A stretch of DNA of 64,000 bases from Streptomyces luteolus (GTDB lineage Bacteria > Actinomycetota > Actinomycetes > Streptomycetales > Streptomycetaceae): positions 124,001-188,000 of the forward strand of contig NZ_JASCIS010000008.1 in NCBI RefSeq assembly GCF_029968015.1, written 5' to 3'. Positions 1 to 9,023 of the stretch are shown here, piece after piece. Under the pieces are notes generated by a model. It was not told the DNA's origin and did no database searches. It was given only the letters and a program-made list of their open reading frames with translations. Within the stretch, counting starts at the first letter, position 1, and each line of letters begins with the position of its first letter. The position numbers and the translations under genes are program-made.

Positions 1-785
1 TCCAGGGCCGCCTGCGCGATGCCGACGCAGCCCGCCGCGACCGACATCCGCCCCTTGGCGAGCGCCGACATGGCGACCGAGAAGCCCTTGCCCTCGGGCC
101 CGAGCATCGCGCTCGCCGGCACCCGCACCCCTTCGAGGACCAGCTCGGCGGTGGCCTGGCCGCGCAGGCCGAGCTTGCCGTGGACGGTGCGGCGGGTGAG
201 GCCGGGCGTGTCGGTGGGGACCAGGAACGCGGAGACGCCGCGGTGGCCGGGCTCGGGGCCGGTGCGGGCGAAGAGCAGGACGACATCGGCCCACGTCCCG
301 TTCGTGATGAACATCTTGGCGCCGTCGATCACGTACGAGTCGCCGTCCCGTACGGCCTTCGGGGCGAGGTTGCCCGCGTCGGAGCCGGTGCCGGGCTCGG
401 TGAGGCCGAAGCAGCCGACGTACTCCCCCGAAGTGAGGCCGGGCAGCCACTTCCGCTTCTGCTCCTCGTTCCCCCAGGACGCGATCGTCTTGGCGACCAG
501 GCCGAGGGAGACGGAGACGATGCCGCGCACCGATGAGTCGCCCCGGCCCAGCTCTTCGGTGACCAGGCAGTACGCGAGGTGGTCGCCGCCGGAGCCGCCG
601 TACTCCTCGTCGATGGTGAGGCCGAGGAAGCCGACCTCGCCGAGCTTCTTCACGATGCCCCGGTCGACGCTCTCGGCCCGGTCCCACTCGACGACATGGG
701 GCGCGATCTCCCGGTCGACGAAGTCCCGTGCGAGCTGCCGGACGGCGTTCTGTTCCTCGCTCAGCTCCAGGTTCACTCGGTCCAC
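1..785 (-). CDS. Acyl-CoA dehydrogenase, C-terminus cut by window edge
   Basis: This is a FAD-dependent acyl-CoA dehydrogenase that would catalyse alpha,beta-desaturation of an acyl-CoA in the cytoplasm. The visible N-terminal 260 residues show the helical N-domain (LELSEEQNAVRQLARDF), the middle-domain signature CFGLTEPGTGSDA and the KMFITNG flavin-binding stretch. The C-terminal helical domain with the catalytic Glu lies beyond base 1. GTG at 785 is chosen; GTG at 776 is also possible. It is divergent from a TetR gene, and an AACTA/TAGTT palindrome (794-812) lies just upstream of its start. It is therefore probably repressed by that TetR protein. The acyl substrate cannot be told from sequence. 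Confidence 0.93.
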   Translation of the reverse strand, partial: MDRVNLELSEEQNAVRQLARDFVDREIAPHVVEWDRAESVDRGIVKKLGEVGFLGLTIDEEYGGSGGDHLAYCLVTEELGRGDSSVRGIVSVSLGLVAKTIASWGNEEQKRKWLPGLTSGEYVGCFGLTEPGTGSDAGNLAPKAVRDGDSYVIDGAKMFITNGTWADVVLLFARTGPEPGHRGVSAFLVPTDTPGLTRRTVHGKLGLRGQATAELVLEGVRVPASAMLGPEGKGFSVAMSALAKGRMSVAAGCVGIAQAAL

Positions 786-793
786 CCCACTTT

Positions 794-812
794 TAATTAC
801 CACTGCTAGTTT
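794..812. promoter_or_regulatory. Putative TetR operator, copy 1 of 3
   Basis: TAATTACCACTGCTAGTTT lies in the 47-bp gap between the divergent acyl-CoA dehydrogenase (start 785) and TetR gene (start 833). It aligns with the near-perfect palindromes at 6729-6747 (14 of 19 identical) and 51657-51675. It is placed to control both divergent promoters, including the regulator's own. Direct binding is inferred. Confidence 0.65.
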
Positions 813-832
813 TAGTCTCAGCAGGGCCTACT

Positions 833-1507
833 ATGAGCCGCATGGCCCGACCGCGCAAGCCCCTGCTCAGCCGAGATCTGATCGTCGACACGGCACGCGC
901 GCTCGTGGACGCGGAAGGGCTCGCGGCCCTCTCCACCCGCCGCCTCGCCGCCGAACTGGGCGTCAGCGGACCCTCGCTCTACAACCACTTCCGCACCAAG
1001 GACCAGCTCCTGGAGGCGGTCGCCGATTCGGTGAGCGCGCGGGTCGACCTGTCGATGTTCGAGGACGGCAGGCCCTGGCGTACGGCGCTGCACGACTGGG
1101 CCGTCTCGTACCGCGCCGCGCTCACCGAGCACCCGAACATCGTCCCGGTGCTCGCCCAGGGTCCCGGCCGCCGGCCGGCCGGACTGCGGCTCGCGGACGC
1201 GGTGTTCGGCGCGATGACCGCGGCGGGCTGGCCGCACGCGCAGGCCACGTCGATCGGCGCCCTGATGAGGTACTTCGTGATGGGCTCCGCGCTCGGATCG
1301 TTCGCGGGCGGCTTCGTGGACGACGAGACGGCGTACGACCCGGCGGACTACCCGCACCTCGGCCAGGCCCATCTGCTCGCCGAGCGCCAGGAGAAGGTCG
1401 ACGAGCGCGCCTTCGAGACCGGCCTGCAAGCGCTGCTCGACGGCCTTGAAGTGCAGTACCGGGCGGTGGCCGAGGGCGCGGACGGGCGGGCCGGGCGGGA
1501 CGTTTGA
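833..1507 (+). CDS. TetR family transcriptional regulator
   Basis: One-component repressor of about 224 residues. The N-terminus (about residues 10-60) is a TetR helix-turn-helix domain with RDLIVDTARALVDAEG, STRRLAAELGVSGPSLYNHF and KDQLLEAV. The rest is a ligand-binding helical domain resembling TetR_C families with a large pocket. The ATG at 833 is followed in frame by another at 842 (MARPRK), which could be the true start. It is divergent from an acyl-CoA dehydrogenase and shares the operator in between, so autoregulation is likely. Matching operators before the aldehyde dehydrogenase (6729) and a second acyl-CoA dehydrogenase (51657) suggest it is the regulator of a small acyl-CoA/aldehyde catabolism regulon. 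The ligand may be an acyl-CoA, by inference only. Confidence 0.92.
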   Translation: MSRMARPRKPLLSRDLIVDTARALVDAEGLAALSTRRLAAELGVSGPSLYNHFRTKDQLLEAVADSVSARVDLSMFEDGRPWRTALHDWAVSYRAALTEHPNIVPVLAQGPGRRPAGLRLADAVFGAMTAAGWPHAQATSIGALMRYFVMGSALGSFAGGFVDDETAYDPADYPHLGQAHLLAERQEKVDERAFETGLQALLDGLEVQYRAVAEGADGRAGRDV

Positions 1508-1560
1508 CGGGTGCCGTCAATTCGTTCGACCCCGAAGTGTTCCGCCCTTAGGTTCGGCCC

Positions 1561-2532
1561 ATGACCAACCCCTTCTCCCGGGCCGTACCGCGCCCCGAAG
1601 TCCTCGCCATCCTGGCCGCCGCCGTCACGGTGGTGCTGTGGGCCTCGGCCTTCGTCTCCATCCGCAGCGCGGGCGAGGCGTACTCGCCGGGCGCCCTCGC
1701 GCTCGGCCGGCTGCTCTCCGGCACCGTCGTCATCGGGCTGATCTGGGCGCTGCGTCGGGAAGGGCTGCCGCCGCGGGCCGCGTGGCCGGGCATCGCGGTG
1801 GCCGGCGTGCTGTGGTTCGGGCTCTACATGGTGGCGCTCAACTGGGGCGAGCAGCTGGTCGACGCGGGCACCGCGGCCCTGGTCGTGAACGTCGGCCCGC
1901 TCCTGATGGCGCTGCTCGGCGGCTGGCTCCTGAAGGAGGGGCTGCCGCGGCGGCTGCTCGCCGGGATGGCGGTGTCGTTCGCGGGCGCGGCGATCGTGGG
2001 CCTGTCCATGTCGGGCGGCGGGGACGCCTCCCTGCTCGGCGTCGCACTCTGCCTGGTCGCGGCCCTCGCGTACGCGAGCGGGGTCGTGGCGCAGAAGCCC
2101 GCGCTGCGGTACGCGAGCCCGCTGCAGGTCACCACGTTCGGCTGCGCGATCGGCGCGGCGGTCTGCCTGCCGTTCGCGGGGCAGCTGCTCGACGAGGCGG
2201 CGCACGCCCCGCTGCCGGCCACGCTCAACATGGTCTACCTGGGCGTGTTCCCGACGGCCCTGGCGTTCACGACCTGGGCGTACGCCCTGGCCCGTACGAC
2301 GGCGGGGAAGATGGGCGCCACCACGTACGCGGTGCCGGCGATCGTCGTCCTGATGTCCTGGCTGGCCCTGGACGAGGTGCCGGGGTGGCTCACGCTGCTC
2401 GGCGGTGTCTTCTGCCTCGCGGGCGTGGCGGTGTCGCGCTCCCGGCCGCGCCGGTCCCGCGACACCGCCACCACCACCGCCCCCGAGGCCGACGCCGTCA
2501 GCGCTGAGCAGCCCGCCCGGCCAGCACCTTGA
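1561..2532 (+). CDS. EamA/DMT superfamily transporter
   Basis: Integral membrane protein of 323 residues with two EamA repeats, about ten transmembrane helices in all. The first repeat starts with VLWASAFVSIRSAGEAYSPGALALGR, and the second contains VYLGVFPTALAFTTWAYALART and a PAIVVLMSWLALDEVPGWLTLLGG end. Members of this family export amino acids or other small metabolites across the cytoplasmic membrane. The substrate here is unknown. The gene starts 54 bp after the TetR gene and may be co-transcribed with it. Its 3' end overlaps the convergent MFS gene by 35 bp. Confidence 0.93.
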   Translation: MTNPFSRAVPRPEVLAILAAAVTVVLWASAFVSIRSAGEAYSPGALALGRLLSGTVVIGLIWALRREGLPPRAAWPGIAVAGVLWFGLYMVALNWGEQLVDAGTAALVVNVGPLLMALLGGWLLKEGLPRRLLAGMAVSFAGAAIVGLSMSGGGDASLLGVALCLVAALAYASGVVAQKPALRYASPLQVTTFGCAIGAAVCLPFAGQLLDEAAHAPLPATLNMVYLGVFPTALAFTTWAYALARTTAGKMGATTYAVPAIVVLMSWLALDEVPGWLTLLGGVFCLAGVAVSRSRPRRSRDTATTTAPEADAVSAEQPARPAP

Positions 2533-3829
2533 TGCTGATCAGGGCAATGATGGCGAGCAGGATGATGTACGCGGACACCGACATGGACGTGCCGGTGAGT
2601 TCGAGCAGCAGCACCATCACGAACGGCGCGAGCCCACCGCCGCAGACGGCCGCGATCTGGTAGCCGAGCGAGGCGCCGGTGTACCGCATCTCGGCCGTGA
2701 ACAGCTCCGCGAACAGGGCGGCCTGGGGCCCGTACATGATGCTCAGGAAGCAGCTGCAGACGAAGGTGGCGACGGCCAGCCAGAGCAGCGAGCCGGTGTC
2801 GATGAGCAGGAACATCGGCACCGCCCAGACGGTGAGTCCGACCGCACCGAGCCCGTAGATCTTGATCCGGCCGATGCGGTCCGAGAGGGCCGCGGCGAGC
2901 GGGATCAGGGCGAGCTGGGTCAGGCTGATGCAGAGCGAGACCATCAGCACGGAATCGCGCTCCATGTGCAGCTCGCGGGTGGTGTAGTCGAGGACGCCGG
3001 TGATGATGATGTAGAAGGTCGCGGTGTTCACGGCGAAGGAGCCGCCCGCGAGCAGCACCGTGCCGAGGTGCTCGCTCAGGATCGCGCGCAGCGGGGAGCG
3101 CTTGGCGCCCTCGCCCTTCTCCTGCTCGGCGAGCGCCTTCTCGGCCTCCTTGAACGCCGGGGTCTCCTCCACCTTCGCGTGGATGTACCAGGCGAGGCCG
3201 AGCACCAGCAGGCCGACGAGGAACGGCAGTCGCCAGCCCCAGGCCGCGAAGGCGCTGTCGCTGGTGAAGGCGCCGGCGATGAGGAAGACGGTGTTGGCCG
3301 TCACGACGCCGATGGGCACGCCGAGCTGGACGAGGCTGCCGTAGAGGCCGCGCTTGCCCTCGGGGGCGTACTCGGTGGCCATGAGCATCGCCCCGCCCCA
3401 CTGGGCGCCGACGGCGACGCCTTGCAGGATGCGCAGGACGACGAGGAGCAGCGGGGCCGCGATGCCGATCGTCTCGTACGTCGGGAGCAGGCCGATGCCC
3501 GTGGTGGCGAGGCCCATCAGGGTCAGGGCCATGACCAGCATGGGCTTGCGGCCGCGCTTGTCGCCGAGCTGTCCTGCGATGACGCCGCCGATGGGGCGGG
3601 CCAGGAAGCCGACGGCGAAGGTCGCGAACGAGGCGAGGACGCCGGCGGAGGGGCTGCCCGCGGGGAAGTAGAGCTCGCCGAGGACGAGGGCCGCGGCGAT
3701 GCCGAAGACGAAGTAGTCGTACCACTCGACGGCGGAGGCGAGCGCGGCCGCGGTGGCCACCCTGCGGCGGTGCTTGTCCGTGGGGCCTTGGGCGGTTTCG
3801 GGCGTGACTGCGGAAGGTGCCGAGTCCAT
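2498..3829 (-). CDS. MFS transporter, metabolite:H+ symporter (MHS) type
   Basis: Twelve-helix cytoplasmic-membrane symporter of 443 residues. The start region ASAVEWYDYFVFGIAAALV, the loop GQLGDKRGRKPML and the second-half SDRIGR motif are those of the MHS branch (ShiA/ProP/KgtP-like), which takes up organic acids, shikimate or betaines with protons. ATG at 3829 is preferred, with a GGAG 11 nt upstream; GTG at 3841 would add four residues. It is convergent with and overlaps the EamA gene tail. The 5' region (3830-3960) lies before a large intergenic palindrome. The substrate is not predictable. Confidence 0.92.
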   Translation of the reverse strand: MDSAPSAVTPETAQGPTDKHRRRVATAAALASAVEWYDYFVFGIAAALVLGELYFPAGSPSAGVLASFATFAVGFLARPIGGVIAGQLGDKRGRKPMLVMALTLMGLATTGIGLLPTYETIGIAAPLLLVVLRILQGVAVGAQWGGAMLMATEYAPEGKRGLYGSLVQLGVPIGVVTANTVFLIAGAFTSDSAFAAWGWRLPFLVGLLVLGLAWYIHAKVEETPAFKEAEKALAEQEKGEGAKRSPLRAILSEHLGTVLLAGGSFAVNTATFYIIITGVLDYTTRELHMERDSVLMVSLCISLTQLALIPLAAALSDRIGRIKIYGLGAVGLTVWAVPMFLLIDTGSLLWLAVATFVCSCFLSIMYGPQAALFAELFTAEMRYTGASLGYQIAAVCGGGLAPFVMVLLLELTGTSMSVSAYIILLAIIALISIKVLAGRAAQR

Positions 3830-4187
3830 GCGGATGCACACTCCGGTGGGTGCGGGGATGGTGGGATCGGGGGGCGGCGCCGTGAGATGCGGGGAACGTA
3901 CCGACCAGTCGGTGCGCGGTCAACGGGTCGCGCGGTCACAGTTTTTTGCTTCTGGTTTGCCTGTACGTGGCCCTCACGCGGGCAGCACGACGACCCCGGC
4001 CGCGGGTGGGTGCGGTCGGGGTTGTTGGGTGGTGCAGGCGCGGGCTGTTCCCCTACCCGCCCCTTCCCGATAGTCCTGCGGACGGCTTCGGGGGCCAGCC
4101 CCCGGACCCCCGCTCCTCAAACGCCGGAGGGGCTGATCCCTCAGCCCCTCCGGCGTTTGAGGAGCGGGGTCTGGGGCGGAGCCCCGG
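3830..4187. other. 358-bp intergenic region with dispersed repeat and large palindrome
   Basis: No gene is visible. The left part (3830-3960) should carry the promoter of the leftward MHS transporter and includes a rare T6 run near 3942. The right part (about 4040-4170) is a GC-rich dispersed element: a CCCCTACCCGCCCCTTCCCG-like edge, a GGGGGCCAGCCCCC hairpin, then the 29-bp-arm palindrome annotated separately. Related pieces recur at 15.9, 19.5, 20.4, 30.9, 36.7 and 46.6 kb. Confidence 0.7.
4108..4169. terminator. 29-bp-arm palindrome, probable terminator of the alcohol dehydrogenase operon
   Basis: The arms 4108-4136 and 4141-4169 are perfect inverted copies with a 4-nt loop (CTCCTCAAACGCCGG core). 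They sit 18 bp beyond the alcohol dehydrogenase stop. There is no U-tract, as is common in Streptomyces. The stem sequence is shared with elements at 30.9, 36.8 and 46.7 kb, so it is also part of a dispersed repeat family. Confidence 0.7.
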
Positions 4188-5270
4188 TTACTCGAAGACC
4201 ACCAGCGCCCTGCCCCCCTTGCCCGCGATCATGTTCTCGAAGGCCGACGGAATCCCGTCCAACCCGATGCGTTCCGTGATCAGGGAGCCCAGATCGAGCC
4301 GCCCCGCACGGACGTGCGACGCCAGGACCGGCAGGTCGCGCTCCGGATCGGAGTTGCCGTACACGCAGCCGGAGAGCGTGCGGCCCCAGTGGAACAGCTC
4401 CAGGGCGTTGAAGCTGACCTGCTGGTCCTTGCCGCCGATGCCGACGACCGTGGTGCGGCCGCCGCGCCGCGTGGACTCCCAGGCGGTACGGATCGTCACC
4501 GCGTGGCCCACGCACTCGACGGCCACGTCCGCCCCCTGGCCGCCGGTCAGCTTGCGGATCTCGCGGGCGGTCGTGTCGGAGGCGACGACATACTCGGTCG
4601 CTCCGGCCGCGCGGGCCAGCTCCTCCTTCTCCGGGGAGACGTCGACGGCGACGATCGGGCCCGCCCCGGCGATCCGGGCCGCCTGGAGGGTGGCGAGGCC
4701 GACGCCGCCGACGCCGAAGACGGCCACCGACTCGCCCTCGCGTACGCGCGCCGAGTGGTGGACCGCCCCGTACCCGGTGAGGACGGCGCAGCCGAGCAGG
4801 GCCGCGTCGGTGAGCGGTACGCCGTCCGGCACGGGCAGCACGCAGTTGGCGGCGACGACGGTCTCCTCGGCGAACGCCGCGACGTTCAGGCCGGGGTGCA
4901 GCTCGGTGCCGTCGGGCAGCTTCGCGTAGACGTTCGCGGCTCCGGCGAGGGCGCTGGTGCAGAGCCACACCTCGCCGATCGCGCAGGCGTGGCAACTCCC
5001 GCAGGACGGCGCCCAGTTGAGGACGACACCGTCACCGGGGGACACGTGGGTCACGCCCTCGCCGACGGAGACGACGGTGCCGGCGCCCTCATGGCCGAGC
5101 ACGCAGGGGGTGGGCACCCGCATGGTGCCGTTGGACAGGGACAGGTCGGAGTGGCAGACCCCGGCGGCGGCGAGACGGACCCGGACCTGGCCGGGGCCGG
5201 GCTCGGGGAGGTCGATCTCCCTTATCTCCAGGGGTGAGTCGACAGCGGGCAGAACGGCGGCGCGGACCAC
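4188..5270 (-). CDS. Zinc-dependent alcohol dehydrogenase (MDR family)
   Basis: NAD(P)-dependent medium-chain dehydrogenase of 360 residues that interconverts an alcohol and an aldehyde. Visible features are the catalytic-zinc site GVCHSDLSLSNG and GHEGAGTV, the structural-zinc set CGSCHACAIGEVWLC with four cysteines, and the Rossmann motif VFGVGGVGLATLQAA. GTG at 5270 is chosen because GAGGAG precedes it by 8 nt; the open frame upstream has no comparable ribosome site. It starts 31 bp after the aldehyde dehydrogenase stop, so the two form an operon that could take an alcohol to its acid. Expression is probably set by the operator at 6729. Confidence 0.93.
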   Translation of the reverse strand: MVRAAVLPAVDSPLEIREIDLPEPGPGQVRVRLAAAGVCHSDLSLSNGTMRVPTPCVLGHEGAGTVVSVGEGVTHVSPGDGVVLNWAPSCGSCHACAIGEVWLCTSALAGAANVYAKLPDGTELHPGLNVAAFAEETVVAANCVLPVPDGVPLTDAALLGCAVLTGYGAVHHSARVREGESVAVFGVGGVGLATLQAARIAGAGPIVAVDVSPEKEELARAAGATEYVVASDTTAREIRKLTGGQGADVAVECVGHAVTIRTAWESTRRGGRTTVVGIGGKDQQVSFNALELFHWGRTLSGCVYGNSDPERDLPVLASHVRAGRLDLGSLITERIGLDGIPSAFENMIAGKGGRALVVFE

Positions 5271-5301
5271 GTGGCGTACTCCTCGGAATTCCGGAACAGG
5301 C

Positions 5302-6690
5302 TCAGAACTGCAGGGACTTGGTCTGGAGGTACTCGCCCAGGCCGTGCGGGCCCAGCTCGCGGCCGACGCCGGACTGCTTGTAACCGCCGAAGGGGGCCTG
5401 CGGGTTGAAGCGGCCGCCGTTGATGTCGACCTGACCGGTGTCCATACGGCGGGCGAACGCGACGGCCTCCGCCTCGTCACCGGCCCACACCGCACCGGCG
5501 AGGCCGTAGACGGTGCCGTTGGCGATGGCCAGGGCCTCGTCCTCGTCGGCGTACTTCAGGATCGACAGGACCGGGCCGAAGATCTCCTCCTGGGCGACGG
5601 TCATCTCCGGGCGTACGTCCGCGAAGACGGTCGGCGCGATGAAGTACCCCTGGTCGTGGGGGGTCTCGGGGCCGCCGACGACCACACGGGCGCCCTCGGC
5701 CACACCCTTCTCGATGTAACCGCGCACCCGCGCCTGCTGCTTGGCGTTGACGACCGGGCCGATCCGCTCGCCGTACTTGGCGGCGGCAGCGGCGGCGAGC
5801 TCGACCGCCTCGTCGTACTGGTCGGCGTGGACCAGCATCCGGGTCCAGGCGCTGCAGGTCTGGCCGGAGTTGGACATCACGTTGGCCACGCCCACGTTGA
5901 CGGCCTTGGCCAGGTCGGCGCTCGGCAGGATCACGTTGGCGGACTTGCCGCCCAGCTCCAGGGCGACGGGCTTGACGGCCGCGCCCGCGGTGGCGCCGAT
6001 CTGCTTGCCGACGGCGGTGGAGCCGGTGAACGAGACCAGGTCCACGCCCTCGTGCTCGGCGAGCGCCTGGCCCGCGACCGGGCCGAGACCGGTGACGAGG
6101 TTGAACACCCCGGCCGGGACGCCCGCCTCGTGCGCGGCCTCCGCGAAGAGCTGCGCGACCAGCGGGGTGTCCTCGGCGGGCTTGAGGACGACGGTGCACC
6201 CGGCGGCGAGCGCGGGCGCGACCTTCGCGACGATCTGGTGCAGCGGGTAGTTCCAGGGGGTGATCGCGCCGACGACACCCACCGGTTCGAGCAGCACGGT
6301 GGAGTTGCCGATCTTCTCCTGGAAGGCGTACGAGGCGGCGAGTTCCGCGTACCCACCGGCCACCGCGATCGGCACGGCCGCGTGCACCATCTGGGAGAAC
6401 GGGAGCGGGGAGCCCAGCTCGGCGGTGACAGTCTCGGCGATCTCGTCCTTGCGGGCGGCCAGGGCGTCGCGCAGGGCGCCGATCACGGCCCCGCGCTCGG
6501 CGGGCGGGGTCGCGGCCCAGCCGGGCAGCGCGGCGCGTGCGGCCGCGACCGCGGCGTCGACGTCCTCGGCGGTGCCGGCCGGGACGTGGGCGATCACCTG
6601 CTCGTCGACCGGGTTGACCACCGCGATGGTGTCCGCGCCCGTGGCGGGCCGCCACGCGCCACCGATGTACATGCCGTCGTGCGCCTTCAT
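5302..6690 (-). CDS. Aldehyde dehydrogenase family protein
   Basis: NAD(P)-dependent aldehyde oxidation to the acid; 462 residues, a normal family length. The catalytic glutamate lies in [12 protein letters not shown] and the nucleophile cysteine in [14 protein letters not shown]. The cofactor-binding [10 protein letters not shown] and the C-terminal [15 protein letters not shown] are present. The ATG at 6690 follows AGGAGTGTC. It is the first gene of a two-gene operon with the zinc alcohol dehydrogenase. The TetR-type palindrome 6729-6747 is 39 bp before the start, in a position to overlap the promoter. The exact aldehyde is unknown; NAD+ is the more usual cofactor for this group. Confidence 0.95.
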   Translation of the reverse strand: MKAHDGMYIGGAWRPATGADTIAVVNPVDEQVIAHVPAGTAEDVDAAVAAARAALPGWAATPPAERGAVIGALRDALAARKDEIAETVTAELGSPLPFSQMVHAAVPIAVAGGYAELAASYAFQEKIGNSTVLLEPVGVVGAITPWNYPLHQIVAKVAPALAAGCTVVLKPAEDTPLVAQLFAEAAHEAGVPAGVFNLVTGLGPVAGQALAEHEGVDLVSFTGSTAVGKQIGATAGAAVKPVALELGGKSANVILPSADLAKAVNVGVANVMSNSGQTCSAWTRMLVHADQYDEAVELAAAAAAKYGERIGPVVNAKQQARVRGYIEKGVAEGARVVVGGPETPHDQGYFIAPTVFADVRPEMTVAQEEIFGPVLSILKYADEDEALAIANGTVYGLAGAVWAGDEAEAVAFARRMDTGQVDINGGRFNPQAPFGGYKQSGVGRELGPHGLGEYLQTKSLQF

Positions 6691-6728
6691 GACACTCCTT
6701 CCGAGCCTGGTTCCGTCGTCCGCGAACC

Positions 6729-6747
6729 AAACTAGCGGTGTTAGTTT
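6729..6747. promoter_or_regulatory. Putative TetR operator, copy 2 of 3
   Basis: AAACTAGCGGTGTTAGTTT is a near-perfect palindrome (AAACTA half sites) 39 bp upstream of the aldehyde dehydrogenase start. It is the best-formed of three copies; the others are at 794-812 and 51657-51675. Confidence 0.75.
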
Positions 6748-6797
6748 TCTGGCGCCAGAGTCACCTGGTGTCCCGGTTGCAGCGTACGGACACACGC

Positions 6798-6832
6798 AAC
6801 GGCCCGGCGGTGGGGTGCACCGCCGGGCCGTT
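6798..6832 (-). terminator. Intrinsic-type hairpin after the SulP gene
   Basis: Arms AACGGCCCGGCGGT and ACCGCCGGGCCGTT are perfect complements around a 7-nt loop. They sit 18 bp past the SulP stop codon. Confidence 0.8.
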
Positions 6833-6849
6833 CCGCAGGACCGCGAGGG

Positions 6850-8394
6850 TCAGGCCTTCGCTCCGGCCATCGCCTGGGCCTCCGGTTCGGGCTTCGTGAT
6901 CTTCACGGGCGGCGCCGCACCCGCGAGGGCGTTGTGCCGCTCCTCCCAGGTGGCCAGGGCCATCGCGCAGGCGTGGTCGACGTGGCGCAGACCGCTGAGG
7001 TCGATGTGCAGCTCACGTTCGTCGGGCAGCGACTCCAGGGAGTCGAGCAGCTTGGGCAGGCGCAGGAAGGTCGCGTTGCCCAACACCCGTATCTTCAGGG
7101 CGGGTTGCGCGCCCTCCTCGGCCACGGGCTCCTCGGTGACGTCGATGTGGACGTGGCTGACCTCCCAGGCCGTCTTGGCGATGGCGAGGAACAGGCCGAT
7201 GAGCACGCCCTCGAAGAGGTTGCCGACGACGATCGCGACGGCCGTGACGACCAGGATCACCAGCTCGCCCCGGTGCTCGCGCCACAGCGGCTTCAGGTCC
7301 TTCCACGGGACCAGCTTGACCCCGGCGTGTACCAGGACACCGGCGAGCGCGGCGATCGGGATGACGCCGAGGGCCGCCGGAAAGGCCGCCGCGAAGATCA
7401 GCAGCCAGACGCCGTGCATGATCCGGGAGGCCTTCGTACGGGCGCCCGCCGCGACGTTGGCCGAGCTGCGGACGATCACCGCGGTCATCGGGAGCGCGCC
7501 GAGGGCGCCGCAGACCGCGTTGCCCGCGCCCTGCGCCATGAGCTCCTTGTCGTAGTCGGTGCGCGGGCCGTCGTGCATCCGGTCCACGGCCGCGGCGCTG
7601 AACAGCGACTCGGCCGAGGCGATCAGCGCGAACGCGAGGACGGTGCCGAGCATCGCGACATCGGCCAGCGCGGCGAACCCGGCGCCGCCGGGCGGCTGTA
7701 CGGCGTCGAACAGACCCTGCACCTCGACCCGGGCGACCGGCAGGCCGAACACGGCGACGGCGAGCGTGGCGGCGGCGACGGCGACCAGCGGGGCGGGCAG
7801 GATCTTGGCGGCGGCCTTCCAGCGCGGCCACAGGACGAGCAGCACGATGGTGCCGACGCCGACGCAGAGCGCGGCGAGCGCCTCGGACGACGCGGCCACG
7901 TCGAGGACGAGCCCCGGCAGGCCCGCGATCTTGGCGAGGCCGCCGCCGGGCGCCTCCAGGTCGGCCATGGCGTACACCTGTCCGGCGATCAGGACCAGGC
8001 CGATACCGGCGAGCATGCCCTGCACGACGGCGAGCGAGATGGCCCGGAACCAGCGGCCCAGCTTCAGCGCGCCCATGGCGAGTTGGAGCGCTCCGGCGGC
8101 GAGCACGAGCACGCCGAGCGCGGCCAGGCCGTACGCCTGCACCGCTTCGTAGACGAGCACGGTGAGGCCGGCGGCGGGGCCGGAGACCTGGAGGGAGCTG
8201 CCGGGCAGGAAGCCGGTGAGGAGGCCGCCGACGATGCCGGTGACGATGCCGAGTTCGGCGGGGACGCCGGAGGCGACGGCGATACCGACGCACAGCGGCA
8301 GCGCGACGAGGAAGACGACGAGGGAGGCGGTCAGGTCGTACCGGAGGGTGCCGCCACGGGTGTCGGGAGCGGTTTCGGAGGGGGGAGCAGGCAT
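6850..8394 (-). CDS. SulP family anion transporter (sulfate/bicarbonate type)
   Basis: Membrane anion transporter of 514 residues. The N-terminal SulP core has 12-14 predicted helices, starting LTASLVVFLVALPLCVGIAVASG and including LPGSSLQVSGPAAGLTV. The C-terminal part (about residues 420-500) is a short STAS-like domain (ELHIDLSGLRHVDHACAMALATW). ATG at 8394 has AAGGGA 9 nt upstream; a GTG at 8412 overlapping the preceding stop (GTGA) is the alternative. It is directly downstream of a beta-carbonic anhydrase gene, which points to bicarbonate rather than sulfate as cargo. This is by analogy to BicA-like SulP/CA pairs and was not shown here. Confidence 0.9.
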   Translation of the reverse strand: MPAPPSETAPDTRGGTLRYDLTASLVVFLVALPLCVGIAVASGVPAELGIVTGIVGGLLTGFLPGSSLQVSGPAAGLTVLVYEAVQAYGLAALGVLVLAAGALQLAMGALKLGRWFRAISLAVVQGMLAGIGLVLIAGQVYAMADLEAPGGGLAKIAGLPGLVLDVAASSEALAALCVGVGTIVLLVLWPRWKAAAKILPAPLVAVAAATLAVAVFGLPVARVEVQGLFDAVQPPGGAGFAALADVAMLGTVLAFALIASAESLFSAAAVDRMHDGPRTDYDKELMAQGAGNAVCGALGALPMTAVIVRSSANVAAGARTKASRIMHGVWLLIFAAAFPAALGVIPIAALAGVLVHAGVKLVPWKDLKPLWREHRGELVILVVTAVAIVVGNLFEGVLIGLFLAIAKTAWEVSHVHIDVTEEPVAEEGAQPALKIRVLGNATFLRLPKLLDSLESLPDERELHIDLSGLRHVDHACAMALATWEERHNALAGAAPPVKITKPEPEAQAMAGAKA

Positions 8395-8408
8395 GGTGTT
8401 CGTTCCCT

Positions 8409-9023
8409 TCACAGCGGCAGGAAGGCGTCGGCCGCCGGGTCGTGCTGCATCACGAGGCCGGTGTCTATGGCGTAGTACCAGCCGTGCAGGCGCAGCCGTC
8501 CGGCCGCCAATCCCTCGCGTACGCAGGGGTATTGGCGGAGCCGGTCGAGCTGGGCCTTGACGTGGCGCTGCACCGAGCCGGCCACCTGGGCGTCGTCGTC
8601 GACGCCGGAGCCGGGCTCGCGGACCGGGAGGTGCGGCAGCTGGCGCTCCAGCCAGCCGGCGACGGCGGGCACGGCCGCGAGGTCCTCGCCGTGCACGCGG
8701 GCGCGGACGGCGCCGCAGTGCGAGTGCCCGCAGACCACGATGTCGGGGACCTTGAGCACGCTCACCGCGTACTCGATGGTGGCGGCCTCGCCGCTGGCGC
8801 CCTCCGCGTAGTCGGGTACGGCGTTGCCCGCGGTGCGCAGTTCGAAGAGCTGGCCGGGGCGGGCGCCGGTGAACAGGGAGGGGATGACCCGCGAGTCGGA
8901 GCAGGTGATGAACAGGGCTTCGGGGGACTGCCCTTCGGCGAGCCGGCCGAAGGCCTCGCGCTCCTGCCCCGCCGCGGCGATGCGGCCGGGGAAGTCGCGG
9001 GCATGGTCGATGAACGAGTGCAT
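8409..9023 (-). CDS. Beta-class carbonic anhydrase
   Basis: Cytoplasmic zinc enzyme of 204 residues catalysing CO2 hydration to bicarbonate. Zinc ligands and catalytic dyad are visible: Cys41-Ser-Asp43-Ser-Arg45 and His100-Ser-His-Cys103. The start follows a strong GGAGGAACCTTC ribosome site. Its stop overlaps or abuts the SulP transporter gene, so both are probably one transcript. The pair could supply bicarbonate for carboxylases (acetyl-/propionyl-CoA carboxylase) or balance pH. That role is inferred from the pairing. Confidence 0.97.
   Translation of the reverse strand: MHSFIDHARDFPGRIAAAGQEREAFGRLAEGQSPEALFITCSDSRVIPSLFTGARPGQLFELRTAGNAVPDYAEGASGEAATIEYAVSVLKVPDIVVCGHSHCGAVRARVHGEDLAAVPAVAGWLERQLPHLPVREPGSGVDDDAQVAGSVQRHVKAQLDRLRQYPCVREGLAAGRLRLHGWYYAIDTGLVMQHDPAADAFLPL

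Noticed and set aside
19..1449. Long plus-strand open frame across the acyl-CoA dehydrogenase
   Set aside because: It runs antisense to a clear acyl-CoA dehydrogenase and continues through the TetR gene in a wrong frame; it is a GC-bias shadow.
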